A stretch of 64,000 nt of DNA from Desmospora activa DSM 45169 (GTDB lineage Bacteria > Bacillota > Bacilli > Thermoactinomycetales > DSM-45169): the NCBI RefSeq assembly GCF_003046315.1, contig NZ_PZZP01000001.1:2356001-2420000 (forward strand). The letters run 5' to 3'. Below the pieces are notes generated by a model. That model did not search any database and was not told where the DNA came from. It saw only the letters and a list, made by a program, of their open reading frames with translations. Numbering within the stretch: position 1 is the first letter of the stretch; the number at the start of each line of letters is the position of its first letter. Positions 49,995-59,646 of this stretch are shown in pieces. The translations under genes and the position numbers were made by a program.

Positions 49995-50741
49995 TTGACG
50001 ACGCTGGGATTACAACTGTACTCCGTCCGGGAGGAAGCGGAACGCAACTTATTGGGCACTCTAGCCCAAGTAGCGGCAATGGGATATGAAGCCGTCCAGT
50101 TTGCCGGCTTTTTCGGCATAGCGGCGGGGGACATCCGCGAAACCCTTGACGCAAACGGGTTAAAGCGGGCGGGTAGCCATATTCCCATCGATCAATGGGC
50201 GCAGGTGGATGAGATATTTTCCTACCACGATCAAATCGGCAACCCCTTGTTGATCTGCCCCTACCTGCCGGAGGAGATGCGACAAAGCGCAGACGACTAC
50301 CATCGCCTGGCCGAGCGCTTTAACGCCATCGGTAGACAATGCCACAACGCAGGCTTCCAATTTGCTTACCACCATCATGATTTTGAATTTCAAGTCTTTG
50401 ATGATACCACTGGATTTGAAATTCTGTTTAATGAAACCGACCCCGCATGGGTGAAGCTGGAGTTGGATGTCTACTGGGTCCATTACACCGGCCGTAAAGC
50501 CGCTACACTGATGGATCAATACGCCGACCGCCTCGTCTCCCTTCATCTCAAGGATCTAAAACAGACCGTCAACAACACGGTCAGCACTGAAGTGGGGGCG
50601 GGTCAACTCGATTTCCCTACCATCATTGAGAAAGGCAAAGAACGAGGAGTCGAATGGTTCACCGTGGAGCAGGAGCACTTTACCGAAGTCCCGCTGGTTC
50701 ATGTGGAGCGAAGTGTGAAACATTTGCGGACAATGGTATAG
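49995..50741 (+). CDS. Sugar phosphate isomerase/epimerase (AP endonuclease 2-like TIM barrel)
   Basis: About 248 residues. Family motifs: LGLQLYSVREEAERN at the start, GYEAVQFAGFFG, FAYHHHDFEF (metal ligands), VKLELDVYWVHYTG and LVSLHLKDL (His ligand), with TVEQEHF near the end. Members isomerise or dehydrate sugars or cyclitols with a divalent metal; the substrate here is unknown. TTG 49995 is preferred because AAGGGGG lies 8 bases upstream; no ATG is well placed. It is a single-gene unit with a terminator. Confidence 0.87.
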   Translation: MTTLGLQLYSVREEAERNLLGTLAQVAAMGYEAVQFAGFFGIAAGDIRETLDANGLKRAGSHIPIDQWAQVDEIFSYHDQIGNPLLICPYLPEEMRQSADDYHRLAERFNAIGRQCHNAGFQFAYHHHDFEFQVFDDTTGFEILFNETDPAWVKLELDVYWVHYTGRKAATLMDQYADRLVSLHLKDLKQTVNNTVSTEVGAGQLDFPTIIEKGKERGVEWFTVEQEHFTEVPLVHVERSVKHLRTMV

Positions 50742-50752
50742 AAAAACACCCG

Positions 50753-50783
50753 ACCCCCGGCAACTTCAACAGATGCCGGGGGT
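50753..50783 (+). terminator. Rho-independent terminator
   Basis: Stem ACCCCCGGCA / TGCCGGGGGT with an 11-base loop just after the isomerase-like gene. Confidence 0.85.
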
Positions 50784-50843
50784 TAGGATTTCCAAGGCGT
50801 AATATTGTGGTAAAATTAAGACCTGATTAAACGTTTATCCCAA

Positions 50844-51551
50844 TCACCGATCCTCCACCACAATATACGTCGCTCGTACAGGCCCATGTACACCCACTAC
50901 CAGATTCATCTCAATATCGGCGCTGTTGCTGGGGCCGGAGATAAAGTTGATACAAGAGGGAATTATCTCTCCGCGTTCTACGCGTTGGTGAATTTCGCGG
51001 GTGGCGTGAGACATGCGGGGAACGATGGTCGATTGAGGGATAATGGCGATATACGTATGGGGAAGTAAACTGACGGATCTTCCTTTGCCGTCACCGCTAA
51101 ACAAGACGACCGTTCCCGACTCGGCCAGGGTGATATCACTAAAAGTGATCCCTACATCAGCGCGCTCGGCGATATGAATATTTTCCTCACCACGAGCGGG
51201 ATCCCATCGATGTACATCCCAATCGCCCCGCGTTTGTGCCTCCTGAAAATAGTCACTTAGTCCATATTCGGCAAAACGGGGATCATCCCAGGTAACGATC
51301 CTCTGCGCAGAAACGGGGATTGCTTCCGCCAACACTTGCGGTAGCTTGTCGGCAGTTGAAAGTATACATGTAGTATGAATTCGGTCACACTGCTCCGCCA
51401 AGACAGCGGTTAACCGTTTTTGGTCGAATCCCGCCATCCGATTCCACTGCGGAGTATACGACCACGCGGGACGGTTTACTTCCCGTCTGCGCTCCCGCCC
51501 CAATTTGTCGGCAATCCGATTGAGAAATCGCTCCCGCTTATCCATATTCAT
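50844..51551 (-). CDS. lutC: Lactate utilization protein C (LUD domain)
   Basis: 235 residues of the LUD domain family. Conserved positions include [20 protein letters not shown] and the C-terminal [19 protein letters not shown]. With LutA and LutB it oxidises L-lactate to pyruvate. Its ATG 51551 overlaps the lutB stop (ATGA), third gene of the operon. AAAAAAAGGATG precedes it. Confidence 0.93.
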   Translation of the reverse strand: MNMDKRERFLNRIADKLGRERRREVNRPAWSYTPQWNRMAGFDQKRLTAVLAEQCDRIHTTCILSTADKLPQVLAEAIPVSAQRIVTWDDPRFAEYGLSDYFQEAQTRGDWDVHRWDPARGEENIHIAERADVGITFSDITLAESGTVVLFSGDGKGRSVSLLPHTYIAIIPQSTIVPRMSHATREIHQRVERGEIIPSCINFISGPSNSADIEMNLVVGVHGPVRATYIVVEDR

Positions 51552-52978
51552 GGTTGCTCATCCTTTTTTTGCCGCTTTTTAAACCATTGACGAAAAGATT
51601 CGCGCTTCGGTGCAGGCAAATCGCGGCTCTTTGTCCATGCTTGCAGTGGACCGGGGCCTTTTTTGATTACATTTTCCTCGCTGAAAAAGGACATCACCCG
51701 TGGTGCCGCTTTTGTCGCCATCTCATAGAAACCGGGGTGGCTGGCAGCGAGTCCAAATCCCTTCATCGCCAAACGCTCGCCAAAGGAAGAGCGATTTTCT
51801 TCTTCCACGATACGGCGACGATGCCGAACTAGATGTTCATGCAGCGGAATTTTTACCGGACATGCTTCCGTACACGCCGCACACAGGCTGGATGCATAGG
51901 GAAGCTCTTTATAGTCGTCATACCCGCCCAACAGCGGCGACAGCACGGCCCCGATCGGCCCTGGATAGATCGAGCCATAGGCATGCCCTCCAATGTGTCG
52001 ATAAACCGGGCAAACATTGATACAAGCCGCACAGCGAATGCAATGAAGTACACTTTGAAACTCCGTCCCCAGGATATCCGAGCGTCCATTGTCTACAATA
52101 ACGAGGTGAAACTCCTGCGGACCATCTGTCTCCCCTTCAGCCTTCACCCCTGTCAGTCCGGTCACATAGCTGGTCAGTTTCTGACCGACAGCAGCGCGGC
52201 AGAGGAGGCTCACCATGATATCCAGCTCCTCCCAGGTGGGGACGATCCGTTCCATACCCATCACGGTAATCTGGGTTTGGGGAAGAGTGGTACAGAGACG
52301 ACCGTTCCCTTCATTGGTCACCAGTGTGACAGAGCCTGATTCAGCCACAGCAAAGTTGCATCCGGTGATGCCGATATCCGCCGTCAAAAATTCCTGACGC
52401 AGCTGCTCTCGGGCGAAGGCGGCTAGCTCCTCCGGTTGGGATGAGTTCGTATATCCCCGTTTTTGCTGAAAAACCTCCCGAATCTGCTCTCGATTTTTGT
52501 GCAGAACAGGGGCGACAATATGGGAAGGAGGATCACAATCATCCAGCTGCAAAATATATTCTCCCAGATCCGTTTCCACCACATCGCATCCCATCGCTTG
52601 TAACGCGGTGTTAAGTCCGATCTCCTCCGTTACCATCGACTTGGATTTAACAATTTTTCTCCCTTGTTTCTCCTTCACGACACGGCGAATATAATCGCTG
52701 GCCTCTTCCGCCGTTTCAGCGAAAAAAACGTGTCCCCCCGCTTTTGCGACGTTGTCGCCCAGTTCCTCCAAGTAATAATCCAAGTTTGCTAATGTATGGG
52801 CACGAATTGCTTCACCCAGACTTCTCCATTCCTCCCAATCGCCCAGTTCATCCGTGGCCGATTGTTTCCGTTCCCCGAGGCGATCTTGGGCGGCTCGGAC
52901 TGCCCCCCGCATAAAATGATTATCCAAGCCATCATCCACCCGTGGGAAGAATTTCTTTTCACCAATTTTCAGCGACAT
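51548..52978 (-). CDS. lutB: Lactate utilization iron-sulfur protein LutB
   Basis: 476 residues: an N-terminal LUD-like domain, two 4Fe-4S ferredoxin motifs ([19 protein letters not shown] and [13 protein letters not shown]) and a C-terminal DUF3390-type tail. It passes electrons from lactate. ATG 52978 follows TAAGGAGGGG; a long open frame to 53110 lies in lutA and is not used. It is 13 bases after the lutA stop. Confidence 0.95.
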   Translation of the reverse strand: MSLKIGEKKFFPRVDDGLDNHFMRGAVRAAQDRLGERKQSATDELGDWEEWRSLGEAIRAHTLANLDYYLEELGDNVAKAGGHVFFAETAEEASDYIRRVVKEKQGRKIVKSKSMVTEEIGLNTALQAMGCDVVETDLGEYILQLDDCDPPSHIVAPVLHKNREQIREVFQQKRGYTNSSQPEELAAFAREQLRQEFLTADIGITGCNFAVAESGSVTLVTNEGNGRLCTTLPQTQITVMGMERIVPTWEELDIMVSLLCRAAVGQKLTSYVTGLTGVKAEGETDGPQEFHLVIVDNGRSDILGTEFQSVLHCIRCAACINVCPVYRHIGGHAYGSIYPGPIGAVLSPLLGGYDDYKELPYASSLCAACTEACPVKIPLHEHLVRHRRRIVEEENRSSFGERLAMKGFGLAASHPGFYEMATKAAPRVMSFFSEENVIKKGPGPLQAWTKSRDLPAPKRESFRQWFKKRQKKDEQP

Positions 52979-52991
52979 GTTTATCCCCTCC

Positions 52992-53705
52992 TTAGCGACT
53001 GTTGAGAACTTGGGCGATATGCACCACTTGCATCGGTTTTCCCTGACGATTGATCCACCCACCGATATTGAGCAAACATCCGCTGTCACTGCCGATAACA
53101 ATCGCTGCATCGGTATCTACCATATGCTGTACTTTTTCTTCTACCATCTGTTCAGCGATCGGCGCCATCTTAACGGCAAAGGTACCGCCAAAACCACAGC
53201 AAACATCAGCATCGGCAAACGGAACCACCTCCAACCCCTTCACCTGGCGCAACAGTGTCAATGGTGCATCTTTCACCTTGAGCAGTCGCGCCATATGACA
53301 GGATTGGTGGTAAACCGCTTTGGCATTTAGTTCGGCTCCCACCTCTTTCACCTGTAACACCTCAACCAGAAACTGCGTCAATTCATACGTTTTGACGGCG
53401 AGAACACGAGCTTTTTCCTTCCACTCCTCTTCCTGGAATAACTGCTCATACTCATGAAACATCGCTGCACAGGACCCGGACGGAGCCACCACATAGTCAG
53501 CATGGGCAAAAGTGTGAATCATATGTTTCGCCGCTTCCTTCGCTTCCTTGTGATAACCGCTGTTATATGCGACCTGCCCACAACATGTTTGCGCCAAGGG
53601 AAAGTCCACCTCACAACCGAATCGTTCCAACACATGGACGGTATCCTTGCCTACATCGGGATAAAAGCAATCACCCAGACAAGTGATAAATAAGGAAACT
53701 TTCAT
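52992..53705 (-). CDS. lutA: Lactate utilization oxidoreductase subunit LutA
   Basis: 237 residues with two CCG domains: the cysteines of [14 protein letters not shown] and of [15 protein letters not shown], plus [12 protein letters not shown]. It is the redox subunit of the LutABC lactate-oxidising complex. ATG 53705 follows AAAAGGAG. A palindromic repeat (53743-53812) lies in the upstream region shared with the divergent permease. No lactate permease gene adjoins. Confidence 0.94.
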   Translation of the reverse strand: MKVSLFITCLGDCFYPDVGKDTVHVLERFGCEVDFPLAQTCCGQVAYNSGYHKEAKEAAKHMIHTFAHADYVVAPSGSCAAMFHEYEQLFQEEEWKEKARVLAVKTYELTQFLVEVLQVKEVGAELNAKAVYHQSCHMARLLKVKDAPLTLLRQVKGLEVVPFADADVCCGFGGTFAVKMAPIAEQMVEEKVQHMVDTDAAIVIGSDSGCLLNIGGWINRQGKPMQVVHIAQVLNSR

Positions 53706-53742
53706 GTAAACACTCCTTTTTGTAACTGACAAAGTGGAACGC

Positions 53743-53812
53743 AGCCTAATGCCCCCTTCGGTATCTTTGATCGTGCTTCCCTGCAAATGACTGATGGGGC
53801 ACTAGCTGGAAT
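53743..53812. repeat. Extragenic palindromic repeat, copy B
   Basis: Imperfect inverted repeat of about 28-base arms: CAGCCTAATGCCCCCTTCGG... on the left and ...GATGGGGCACTAGCTG on the right. It shares GATGGGGCACTAGCT and (inverted) GCAAAGATACC with copy A near 42250. Confidence 0.5.
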
Positions 53813-53861
53813 AGAGGAGATCCTTCCGGTAAAGCTATAAAAACGTGGAGGGGGATTTCCG

Positions 53862-55235
53862 ATGAAATACAGGGATGAACGGGGAAACAAACGCTCCATC
53901 CATCCTCGAGTACAGCAACAAGAAGCAAAAGAAACCGGTATGACGGCAGGAAGGTTGGTATTTGTCGGAATCGCCTCCATCGTGGGAGCGGGCTTTTTTT
54001 TGGCGACTTCCAGCATTTTCTCCCTTGCCGGTCCGGCAACTCTTTTTGGTTATGGCATCGCATGGCTTGTTGTGGCAACGGTGATCGCCGCCCTTGGAGA
54101 AATGGTAGCGGATGAACCGGGATATGGCGGTTCCTTTCGTCTTTATGCGGAGGAGCATCTGGGAAGGGGCGTTGCCTTTGTCATCGGCTGGACCTATTGG
54201 TTAGCGGGTGTTTTAATTATGTCCAGCGAAGTGACGGCTTTGGGTCTATTTGTACAGCGATGGTTCCCTCATTGGCCACTCTGGTTACTGGTAGCGGTCT
54301 TCGCCCTGCTCGCGCTCGGTTTAAACCTGCTCGGTACTGAAAAGTTTGGCAAGGTGGAATCGCTGTTCGCCGTCATTAAGATCGCTGCCCTCATCGGCTT
54401 TGTGATCGCGGCTATCGTGATCTACGGAGGTGAGGCAACATTGGGGCGGTTGCTCCCACATACAGTCACAACATGGTTCCCCAATGGATTGACTGGATTA
54501 TGGTCAGCGATGATCCTTATTTTCTTTACTTTTGGCGGTATTGAGGTAACCGGTATGGCAGCGGGAGAATTGCGGAATCCTGCTCCCGTTCCTTCCGCAT
54601 TTCGTCGGCTGATGATTTTACTGTTAATCCTTTATCTCCTACCTTTGACTCTAGTGGTTCTAACGAAGCCTCTTCATCACCTCTCCCCTCAGGAAAGCCC
54701 CTTTATCACAGTATTATCCAGCGTCCCCTTTGCCGGGGATCTCTTAAACGGCGTCATGATCGCCGCCGCTTTCTCCACCATGGTGGCAGCCATGTTTGCC
54801 GTGGCACGAGTCCTGCTCTCCCTCGCGGAAGATGGGGATGCACCGTCCACCCTTCTCACCCGAAATCGGCGTGGTGTGCCGATGCGAGCGCTTTTTGCCA
54901 GTTCTGGGGGATTAATCATAGCGGTAGGACTCTCATTTTTTCTACCTAAAGAAGTATATGAACTTCTCTCCACCTCCGCCGGAATCAATCTGGTGCTGGT
55001 ATGGCTGGTGATACTTTGGGCCCACCACAACTACAAACGCCAAACCCGAGCAAAAAAAGGTACCCACCCGATGTGGGGGTACCCGTGGCGAAACACGGCA
55101 GCAGCAGTGGGCATCTTCTTGGTGCTAGCCGGTTCGTTGTTAGAGCGGAGGCACTTGATCAGCTTCCTCTTTAGCCTGGGTGCCCTCCTACTGATTACGA
55201 TCGGTTATCGCATCAAGTTGGCCCAAGGAAAGTGA
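53862..55235 (+). CDS. APC superfamily amino acid permease
   Basis: 457 residues, about 12 transmembrane helices. The start shows GIASIVGAGFFLATSSIFSLAGPA and GYGGSFRLYAEEHLG, typical of amino-acid:proton symporters of the APC family; a GGIEVTGMAAGELRNP block in helix 6 is also characteristic. The substrate is unknown. ATG 53862 has GGAGGGGG upstream. It is divergent from lutA, sharing a 156-base region with the palindromic repeat copy B; co-regulation is possible but not shown. Confidence 0.9.
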   Translation: MKYRDERGNKRSIHPRVQQQEAKETGMTAGRLVFVGIASIVGAGFFLATSSIFSLAGPATLFGYGIAWLVVATVIAALGEMVADEPGYGGSFRLYAEEHLGRGVAFVIGWTYWLAGVLIMSSEVTALGLFVQRWFPHWPLWLLVAVFALLALGLNLLGTEKFGKVESLFAVIKIAALIGFVIAAIVIYGGEATLGRLLPHTVTTWFPNGLTGLWSAMILIFFTFGGIEVTGMAAGELRNPAPVPSAFRRLMILLLILYLLPLTLVVLTKPLHHLSPQESPFITVLSSVPFAGDLLNGVMIAAAFSTMVAAMFAVARVLLSLAEDGDAPSTLLTRNRRGVPMRALFASSGGLIIAVGLSFFLPKEVYELLSTSAGINLVLVWLVILWAHHNYKRQTRAKKGTHPMWGYPWRNTAAAVGIFLVLAGSLLERRHLISFLFSLGALLLITIGYRIKLAQGK

Positions 55236-55262
55236 TCGACTCACTTATATATTAGGTATTCA

Positions 55263-56267
55263 TCACTTTAATCCCGCTTCCTCCATTAAGTCGCCAAAAA
55301 TTTCGTATTCTTTATCCATGTGTTTCTTAAACTCTTTTCCGCTCATCAATCCATCCATCCAACCCAATTTTTCCGCTTGTGTTTTCCACTCCTCCGTCTG
55401 CAACATTTCTTCGATTTTATGTTCATAGTATTTGGCCACAGCCGGATCTAAATCCGGCGGCCCCATGATTCCTCTCCACACAGTAAAAGAGTCGTCAATA
55501 CCTTGTTCTTTCAAAGTGGGAAACTCTGAAATGGTTTCCCCTTGCAACCGCTCCTCTGCAGTGATAGCCAACACCCGTGCTTTGCCGGCCCGAACCTGCT
55601 CCGTCGCTTCCGCTAAATCAGCGGAATAGACGTCCACATGGCCACCTAACAACGCACTCATCGCTCCACCGTCCTGCATAGAGACATATTTTAGCCTCTT
55701 CACATCTACGCCAGCCTTATGCGCTGCTTTAACAAACATCATGTGATCCATGCTGCCGGGAGCGGAGATACCAGCGATGGAAGCGGACTGCGGGTCCTTT
55801 TTTAAATCCTCCATCAGTTCTTTCATATCTTTCCATTTGGCATCTTCTCTTACTATAAACGCCCCATAATCGGAAATCACACCAGCGATCGGGGTAAAGT
55901 CCTGATGATTATATTTGGATTGACCGTTTAGCGGGACAAAGATCATCCCCGGTGAAACAACGAACAGCGTGTGTGGATTACCGCTCTGTTTGACCACATA
56001 GGACCAGCCGACTGCTCCACCGCCCCCCGTCTTATTGACAACCGCCATCGGTTTATCCAAAAGTTTTTCCTTCTCCATCGTGGTTTGGATCATACGTGCC
56101 GTTGTATCCAAACCACCTCCGGCTCCTCCCGGCGCAACCATTTCAATCGGTTTAGCCGGTTTCCAATCACCCTCAGACCCGTTGCCTGCTTCTGGGGTTC
56201 CGCATGCAACAGCTACTAGCGACAATACCAGGACTCCAACAAGGGCAAACCGCTTTCTTTTTTTCAT
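55263..56267 (-). CDS. tctC: Tripartite tricarboxylate transporter binding lipoprotein TctC, second copy
   Basis: 334 residues, lipobox VAVAC. TctC/Bug family features: KPIEMVAPGGAGGGLDTTARMIQ (carboxylate-binding loop), VNKTGGGGAVGWSYVV and RAGKARVLAITAEERL. It binds a di- or tricarboxylate outside the membrane. It closely resembles the product of the gene at 58429 (most residues identical), so it is a recent paralogue placed at the other end of the operon. A stem-loop (56339-56377) sits between tctA and this gene. ATG 56267 follows GAAGGAGG. Confidence 0.93.
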   Translation of the reverse strand: MKKRKRFALVGVLVLSLVAVACGTPEAGNGSEGDWKPAKPIEMVAPGGAGGGLDTTARMIQTTMEKEKLLDKPMAVVNKTGGGGAVGWSYVVKQSGNPHTLFVVSPGMIFVPLNGQSKYNHQDFTPIAGVISDYGAFIVREDAKWKDMKELMEDLKKDPQSASIAGISAPGSMDHMMFVKAAHKAGVDVKRLKYVSMQDGGAMSALLGGHVDVYSADLAEATEQVRAGKARVLAITAEERLQGETISEFPTLKEQGIDDSFTVWRGIMGPPDLDPAVAKYYEHKIEEMLQTEEWKTQAEKLGWMDGLMSGKEFKKHMDKEYEIFGDLMEEAGLK

Positions 56268-56338
56268 GGGAGACCTCCTTCAGAGCATTAAATAAAGCAT
56301 CGAGCGCAAACATTTCGTCTATTTCAATCAAATAGAGA

Positions 56339-56377
56339 GGGCTGGGTGTTCAACCGTCATCGATTTATCACCAGCCC
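56339..56377 (-). promoter_or_regulatory. Intercistronic stem-loop between tctA and the second tctC
   Basis: Arms GGGCTGG and CCAGCCC around 25 bases, without a T-run; likely affects mRNA stability or partial termination. Confidence 0.5.
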
Positions 56378-56390
56378 ACAAATACACCTA

Positions 56391-57899
56391 TTACGCTGCA
56401 ACATTTCCGTTTCGCTTACGAGCAGCGATCCACTGCTTCAGCAACGGCCAAATCAGCGATAGTGCTGTAAAGCCTAACAGCAGCAGGGTAATCGGCCGTT
56501 CCAGAAAGATGCCCCAATCACCGCCTGACAAGGTGAGGGATTGACGCAGGGATTGTTCCATCATACTCCCGAGAATAAAGGCCAAAATCAACGGTGCCGC
56601 CGGGAAGCGGAAGCGGCGCATCAGGAATCCAACAACCCCAAAGATGATCAAGAGGTATAGATCAAAGGTGGCAAAACTTACCCCATATACACCGATCATA
56701 CAAAAAAGAATGACCAAACTGATCAAAAGGGGACGAGGAATCAACAGCGCTCGCGCAATGTAGGGAATCAGGGGCAGGTTGAGAATCAACAAGATCATAT
56801 TGCCCACATACATACTGGTGATCACACCCCAGAAGATATCAGGGTGCTCATTCATCATCAGCGGCCCTGGTTGGATTCCATATACCAACAGCGCCCCCAG
56901 CAGTACCGCTGTCGTGCCCGAACCGGGGATACCCAAGGTGAGAAGCGGCACAAATGAGCCGGTACAAGCCGCATTGTTAGCGGTTTCAGGAGCGGCCACC
57001 CCTTTGACGGAGCCTTTGCCAAATTGAGAAGGATCCTTGGCGATACGTTTTTCTGTGATATATGCCAAAAAGGAAGCGATGGTGGCACCGGCTCCCGGCA
57101 ATACCCCAAGGAAAAAGCCCATAATGGATTGCCGTCCCGTCGGTCCTGCCAGTTCCTTTATATCTTGCTTCGTCAACTTGAGACTACCCACTTCTTTCCA
57201 GGAAGAAAAGAGGGATTCCTTACGATTAATAATCATAAATCCAACCTCGGCTAAGGCAAACACACCCAAGGCAATGATCAGGAAATCAATTCCTTCCATC
57301 AGTTCAGGAGTACCAAAGGTAAACCGTTGTGTCCCCGTCTGCTGATCGATTCCGATGGTGGCCAACATCAACCCGACCACCGCAGCAATAAAAGCTTTGA
57401 TGGTGGAACCATCCGCTAGACTGGCAATCGCCGTTAACCCGAGTAACATTAAGGCGAAATATTCAGGGGGACCAAAACTGACCGCCACCTGTGCCAACCC
57501 CGGTGCAACCAGTATCAATGCCACCACACCGACGGTTCCACCGATAAAGGAACAGATGGCTGCAATCGCCAAAGCTTTTCCCGCTTTTCCCTGTTGTGCC
57601 ATCGGATAGCCGTCAAAGGAAGTGGCGACGGTACCGGCCACTCCCGGCGCATTAAGCAAAATCGATGAAGTGGAGCCGCCAAAAATAGCACCATAATAAA
57701 CGCCAGCCATCATAATCAGGGCGGAAGCGGGAGACATGCCATAACTCATCGGAATCATGATGGCGATAGCACTGATGGGCCCTAATCCCGGCAACATCCC
57801 GATGACTGTTCCTGCCAGCACCCCGATTAAGACAAAAATGAGATTCTCAGGCGTAAACGCCACCTGAAAACCGTACAATAGACTTTCCAACGTTTCCAT
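56391..57899 (-). CDS. tctA: Tripartite tricarboxylate transporter large membrane subunit TctA
   Basis: 502 residues with about 12 hydrophobic segments and the family loops GVLAGTVIGMLPGLGPISAI, GGSTSSILLNAPGVAGTVATS and LTLGIPGSGTTAVLLGALL. It forms the channel with TctB and takes substrate from TctC, driven by an ion gradient. ATG 57899 follows AAAGGAGGG; the gene starts 18 bases after tctB. Confidence 0.95.
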   Translation of the reverse strand: METLESLLYGFQVAFTPENLIFVLIGVLAGTVIGMLPGLGPISAIAIMIPMSYGMSPASALIMMAGVYYGAIFGGSTSSILLNAPGVAGTVATSFDGYPMAQQGKAGKALAIAAICSFIGGTVGVVALILVAPGLAQVAVSFGPPEYFALMLLGLTAIASLADGSTIKAFIAAVVGLMLATIGIDQQTGTQRFTFGTPELMEGIDFLIIALGVFALAEVGFMIINRKESLFSSWKEVGSLKLTKQDIKELAGPTGRQSIMGFFLGVLPGAGATIASFLAYITEKRIAKDPSQFGKGSVKGVAAPETANNAACTGSFVPLLTLGIPGSGTTAVLLGALLVYGIQPGPLMMNEHPDIFWGVITSMYVGNMILLILNLPLIPYIARALLIPRPLLISLVILFCMIGVYGVSFATFDLYLLIIFGVVGFLMRRFRFPAAPLILAFILGSMMEQSLRQSLTLSGGDWGIFLERPITLLLLGFTALSLIWPLLKQWIAARKRNGNVAA

Positions 57900-57917
57900 T
57901 TCCGCTTCCCTCCTTTC

Positions 57918-58364
57918 TTAAAAGGGCAAAATACCCTGGGGAAGATAGATATTGAGAAGATAGTTAAAGGCGTAATAGGTGATTCCCGTAAATCCAACCG
58001 CCACCGCTACATTTACCATCCAGCGCCGATATCCCAATAAGGCCGTCACTCCGAGGATGAAGGGAATCGTCACCAAAATATAACCCAACCACTCCAATAG
58101 AAACACATACACCAATGTCGAACCCAACACCGCGCCGATCACACCCCACTCTTTGCGTGAGATCGGCTGTGATTGGTTATCCTCCTTTTTCTCACCAAAG
58201 AAAAAGAGTGCAATAGACAGCGCTAACAAAAGCCACCCCAATCCAATCGGCAACGCATCAGAATCCATCACGGCTATTTCAAAAGATGGAATACGGTAAC
58301 TAAAAATGAGATAAATCGATGATACAATCACCAACACAAGCGCCGCTTGCCGGTCTCTTGTCAT
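57918..58364 (-). CDS. tctB: Tripartite tricarboxylate transporter small membrane subunit TctB
   Basis: 148 residues with four hydrophobic helices (AALVLVIVSSIYLIFSY, LGWLLLALSIALFFFG, VLGSTLVYVFLLEWLGYILV, VNVAVAVGFTGITYYAFNYLL), the TctB pattern. ATG 58364 follows AGGGAGGGAGG. It lies between the first tctC and tctA in one operon. Confidence 0.9.
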   Translation of the reverse strand: MTRDRQAALVLVIVSSIYLIFSYRIPSFEIAVMDSDALPIGLGWLLLALSIALFFFGEKKEDNQSQPISRKEWGVIGAVLGSTLVYVFLLEWLGYILVTIPFILGVTALLGYRRWMVNVAVAVGFTGITYYAFNYLLNIYLPQGILPF

Positions 58365-58393
58365 AAATCGTGCCTCCCTCCCTCTTGAAAATG

Positions 58394-58418
58394 AGGGACA
58401 GCGGGTAACCGCCATCCC
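58394..58418 (-). promoter_or_regulatory. Intercistronic hairpin between the first tctC and tctB
   Basis: Minus-strand GGGATGGCGG / CCCGCTGTCCC stem with loop TTA. No T-run; it is placed where binding-protein mRNAs are often stabilised. Confidence 0.5.
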
Positions 58419-58428
58419 TTTTTCCTTA

Positions 58429-59433
58429 TTATTTTAAGCCCGCTTCTTTCATCAACTCTTCAAACAGCTTGTACTCTTCATCCAAATGCTTTCCAAATTC
58501 TTCGCTGGTCATAAAGTTTTCCGTCCATCCCAGCTTATCTGCCTGTGCTTTCCATTCCTCTGTCTCTAACATCGCTTTAATTTTTTGTTCGTAATACTTC
58601 ACCGCATTCGGATCCATATCCGGCGGCCCCATGATGCCGCGCCATACGATAAAGGAGTCATCGATCCCCTGCTCCTTCAAAGTGGGAAAATCAGAAATCG
58701 TTTCCCCTTCCAACCGTTCCTCTGCAGTAATGGCCAACACGCGCACCTTGCCTGCTCTAGCCTGTTCTGTCGCTTCCGCCAAACCAGTGGAGTAGACATC
58801 AACATGACCGCCCAACAGTTGACTCATTCCGCCGCCATCTTGCATCGATACGTATTTCAGCTTTTTCACATCTACTCCGGCTTTGTTCGCCGCTTTGACA
58901 AACTGCATATGGTCCATACTGCCGGGAGCAGAATCCCCTACGATCGAGGCCGATTGTGGGTCTTTCTTTAAATCATCCATCAGTTCGTTGATATCTTTCC
59001 ATTTGGCGTCTTTTTTCACCACAAACGCGCCATAGTCGGCGATCACACCGGCAATCGGCGTAAAATCCTGATGCCCGTACTCCGACTGTCCGTTCAACGG
59101 AACAAACATAATGGGAGGAGAGGTGACAAACAGCGTATGGGGATCTGCCTTTTTCTTGTGAATATAAGACCAACCCACGGCACCCCCGCCTCCAGGCTTA
59201 TTGACGACCGCCATCGATTTATCCAGTAACTTCTCTTTCTCCATCACCGTCTGCATGACGCGTGCTGTCGTATCCCATCCACCGCCGGCCCCTGCCGGCG
59301 CAATCATTTCAATCGGCTTTGTCGGCTTCCACTCATCCCCTTGCGCCCCACCGGCACCTGTCCCACTGCAGGCGGTTGTTATGAGAGCCAAAGATATAAT
59401 TCCGATACCCAGTAACCGCTTTTTTAACTTCAT
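58429..59433 (-). CDS. tctC: Tripartite tricarboxylate transporter binding lipoprotein TctC, first copy
   Basis: 334 residues, lipobox LITTAC. The binding loop is KPIEMIAPAGAGGGWDTTARV; VNKPGGGGAVGWSYI and RAGKVRVLAITAEERL follow. It is the promoter-proximal gene of tctC-tctB-tctA-tctC. ATG 59433 follows AAAAGGAG; GTG 59442 overlaps that site. A sigma-A-like promoter, a cre site and an inverted-repeat operator lie within 110 bases upstream, so catabolite and substrate control are both likely. Confidence 0.93.
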   Translation of the reverse strand: MKLKKRLLGIGIISLALITTACSGTGAGGAQGDEWKPTKPIEMIAPAGAGGGWDTTARVMQTVMEKEKLLDKSMAVVNKPGGGGAVGWSYIHKKKADPHTLFVTSPPIMFVPLNGQSEYGHQDFTPIAGVIADYGAFVVKKDAKWKDINELMDDLKKDPQSASIVGDSAPGSMDHMQFVKAANKAGVDVKKLKYVSMQDGGGMSQLLGGHVDVYSTGLAEATEQARAGKVRVLAITAEERLEGETISDFPTLKEQGIDDSFIVWRGIMGPPDMDPNAVKYYEQKIKAMLETEEWKAQADKLGWTENFMTSEEFGKHLDEEYKLFEELMKEAGLK

Positions 59434-59450
59434 GCTGTTCACTCCTTTTC

Positions 59451-59466
59451 AGAAAGCGCTTTCAAT
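59451..59466 (-). promoter_or_regulatory. cre site (CcpA) of the tct operon
   Basis: Minus-strand ATTGAAAGCGCTTTCT matches the cre consensus closely (TGAAAGCGCTTTCT core). It lies between the -10 box and the ribosome site, where CcpA acts as a roadblock. Confidence 0.65.
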
Positions 59467-59474
59467 TTGCTTTA

Positions 59475-59503
59475 AGGATAATGGAACATGACTATTTTGT
59501 GAA
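59475..59503 (-). promoter_or_regulatory. Sigma-A-like promoter of the tct operon
   Basis: Minus-strand TTCACA (59503-59498), a 17-base spacer and TATCCT (59480-59475), 42 bases before the start codon. Confidence 0.55.
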
Positions 59504-59542
59504 CAAAAAAATCATAAGCTCCTTTTTGTTCATTTTGTTCAC
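59499..59542. promoter_or_regulatory. Candidate operator over and upstream of the tct -35 box
   Basis: GTGAACAAAAAAA (from 59499) faces two inverted copies TTTTTGTTCA and TTTTGTTCAC (to 59542). Such TGAACA repeats next to a promoter suggest a dedicated regulator, not encoded in the window. Confidence 0.45.
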
Positions 59543-59602
59543 GCTCTTTCCACGGTCAAAATCTGTTTAACGTATCATGCTTTCAGCAGACATCGCACAA
59601 AT

Positions 59603-59632
59603 AAAAAAACGGCCCTTCCCAATGGAAGGACC
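59603..59632 (-). terminator. Terminator of the acidic lipoprotein gene
   Basis: Minus-strand stem GGTCCTTCC / GGAAGGGCC with loop ATTG, followed after CG by seven T, 15 bases after the stop at 59647. Confidence 0.85.
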
Positions 59633-59646
59633 CATCCCTCTTATTC

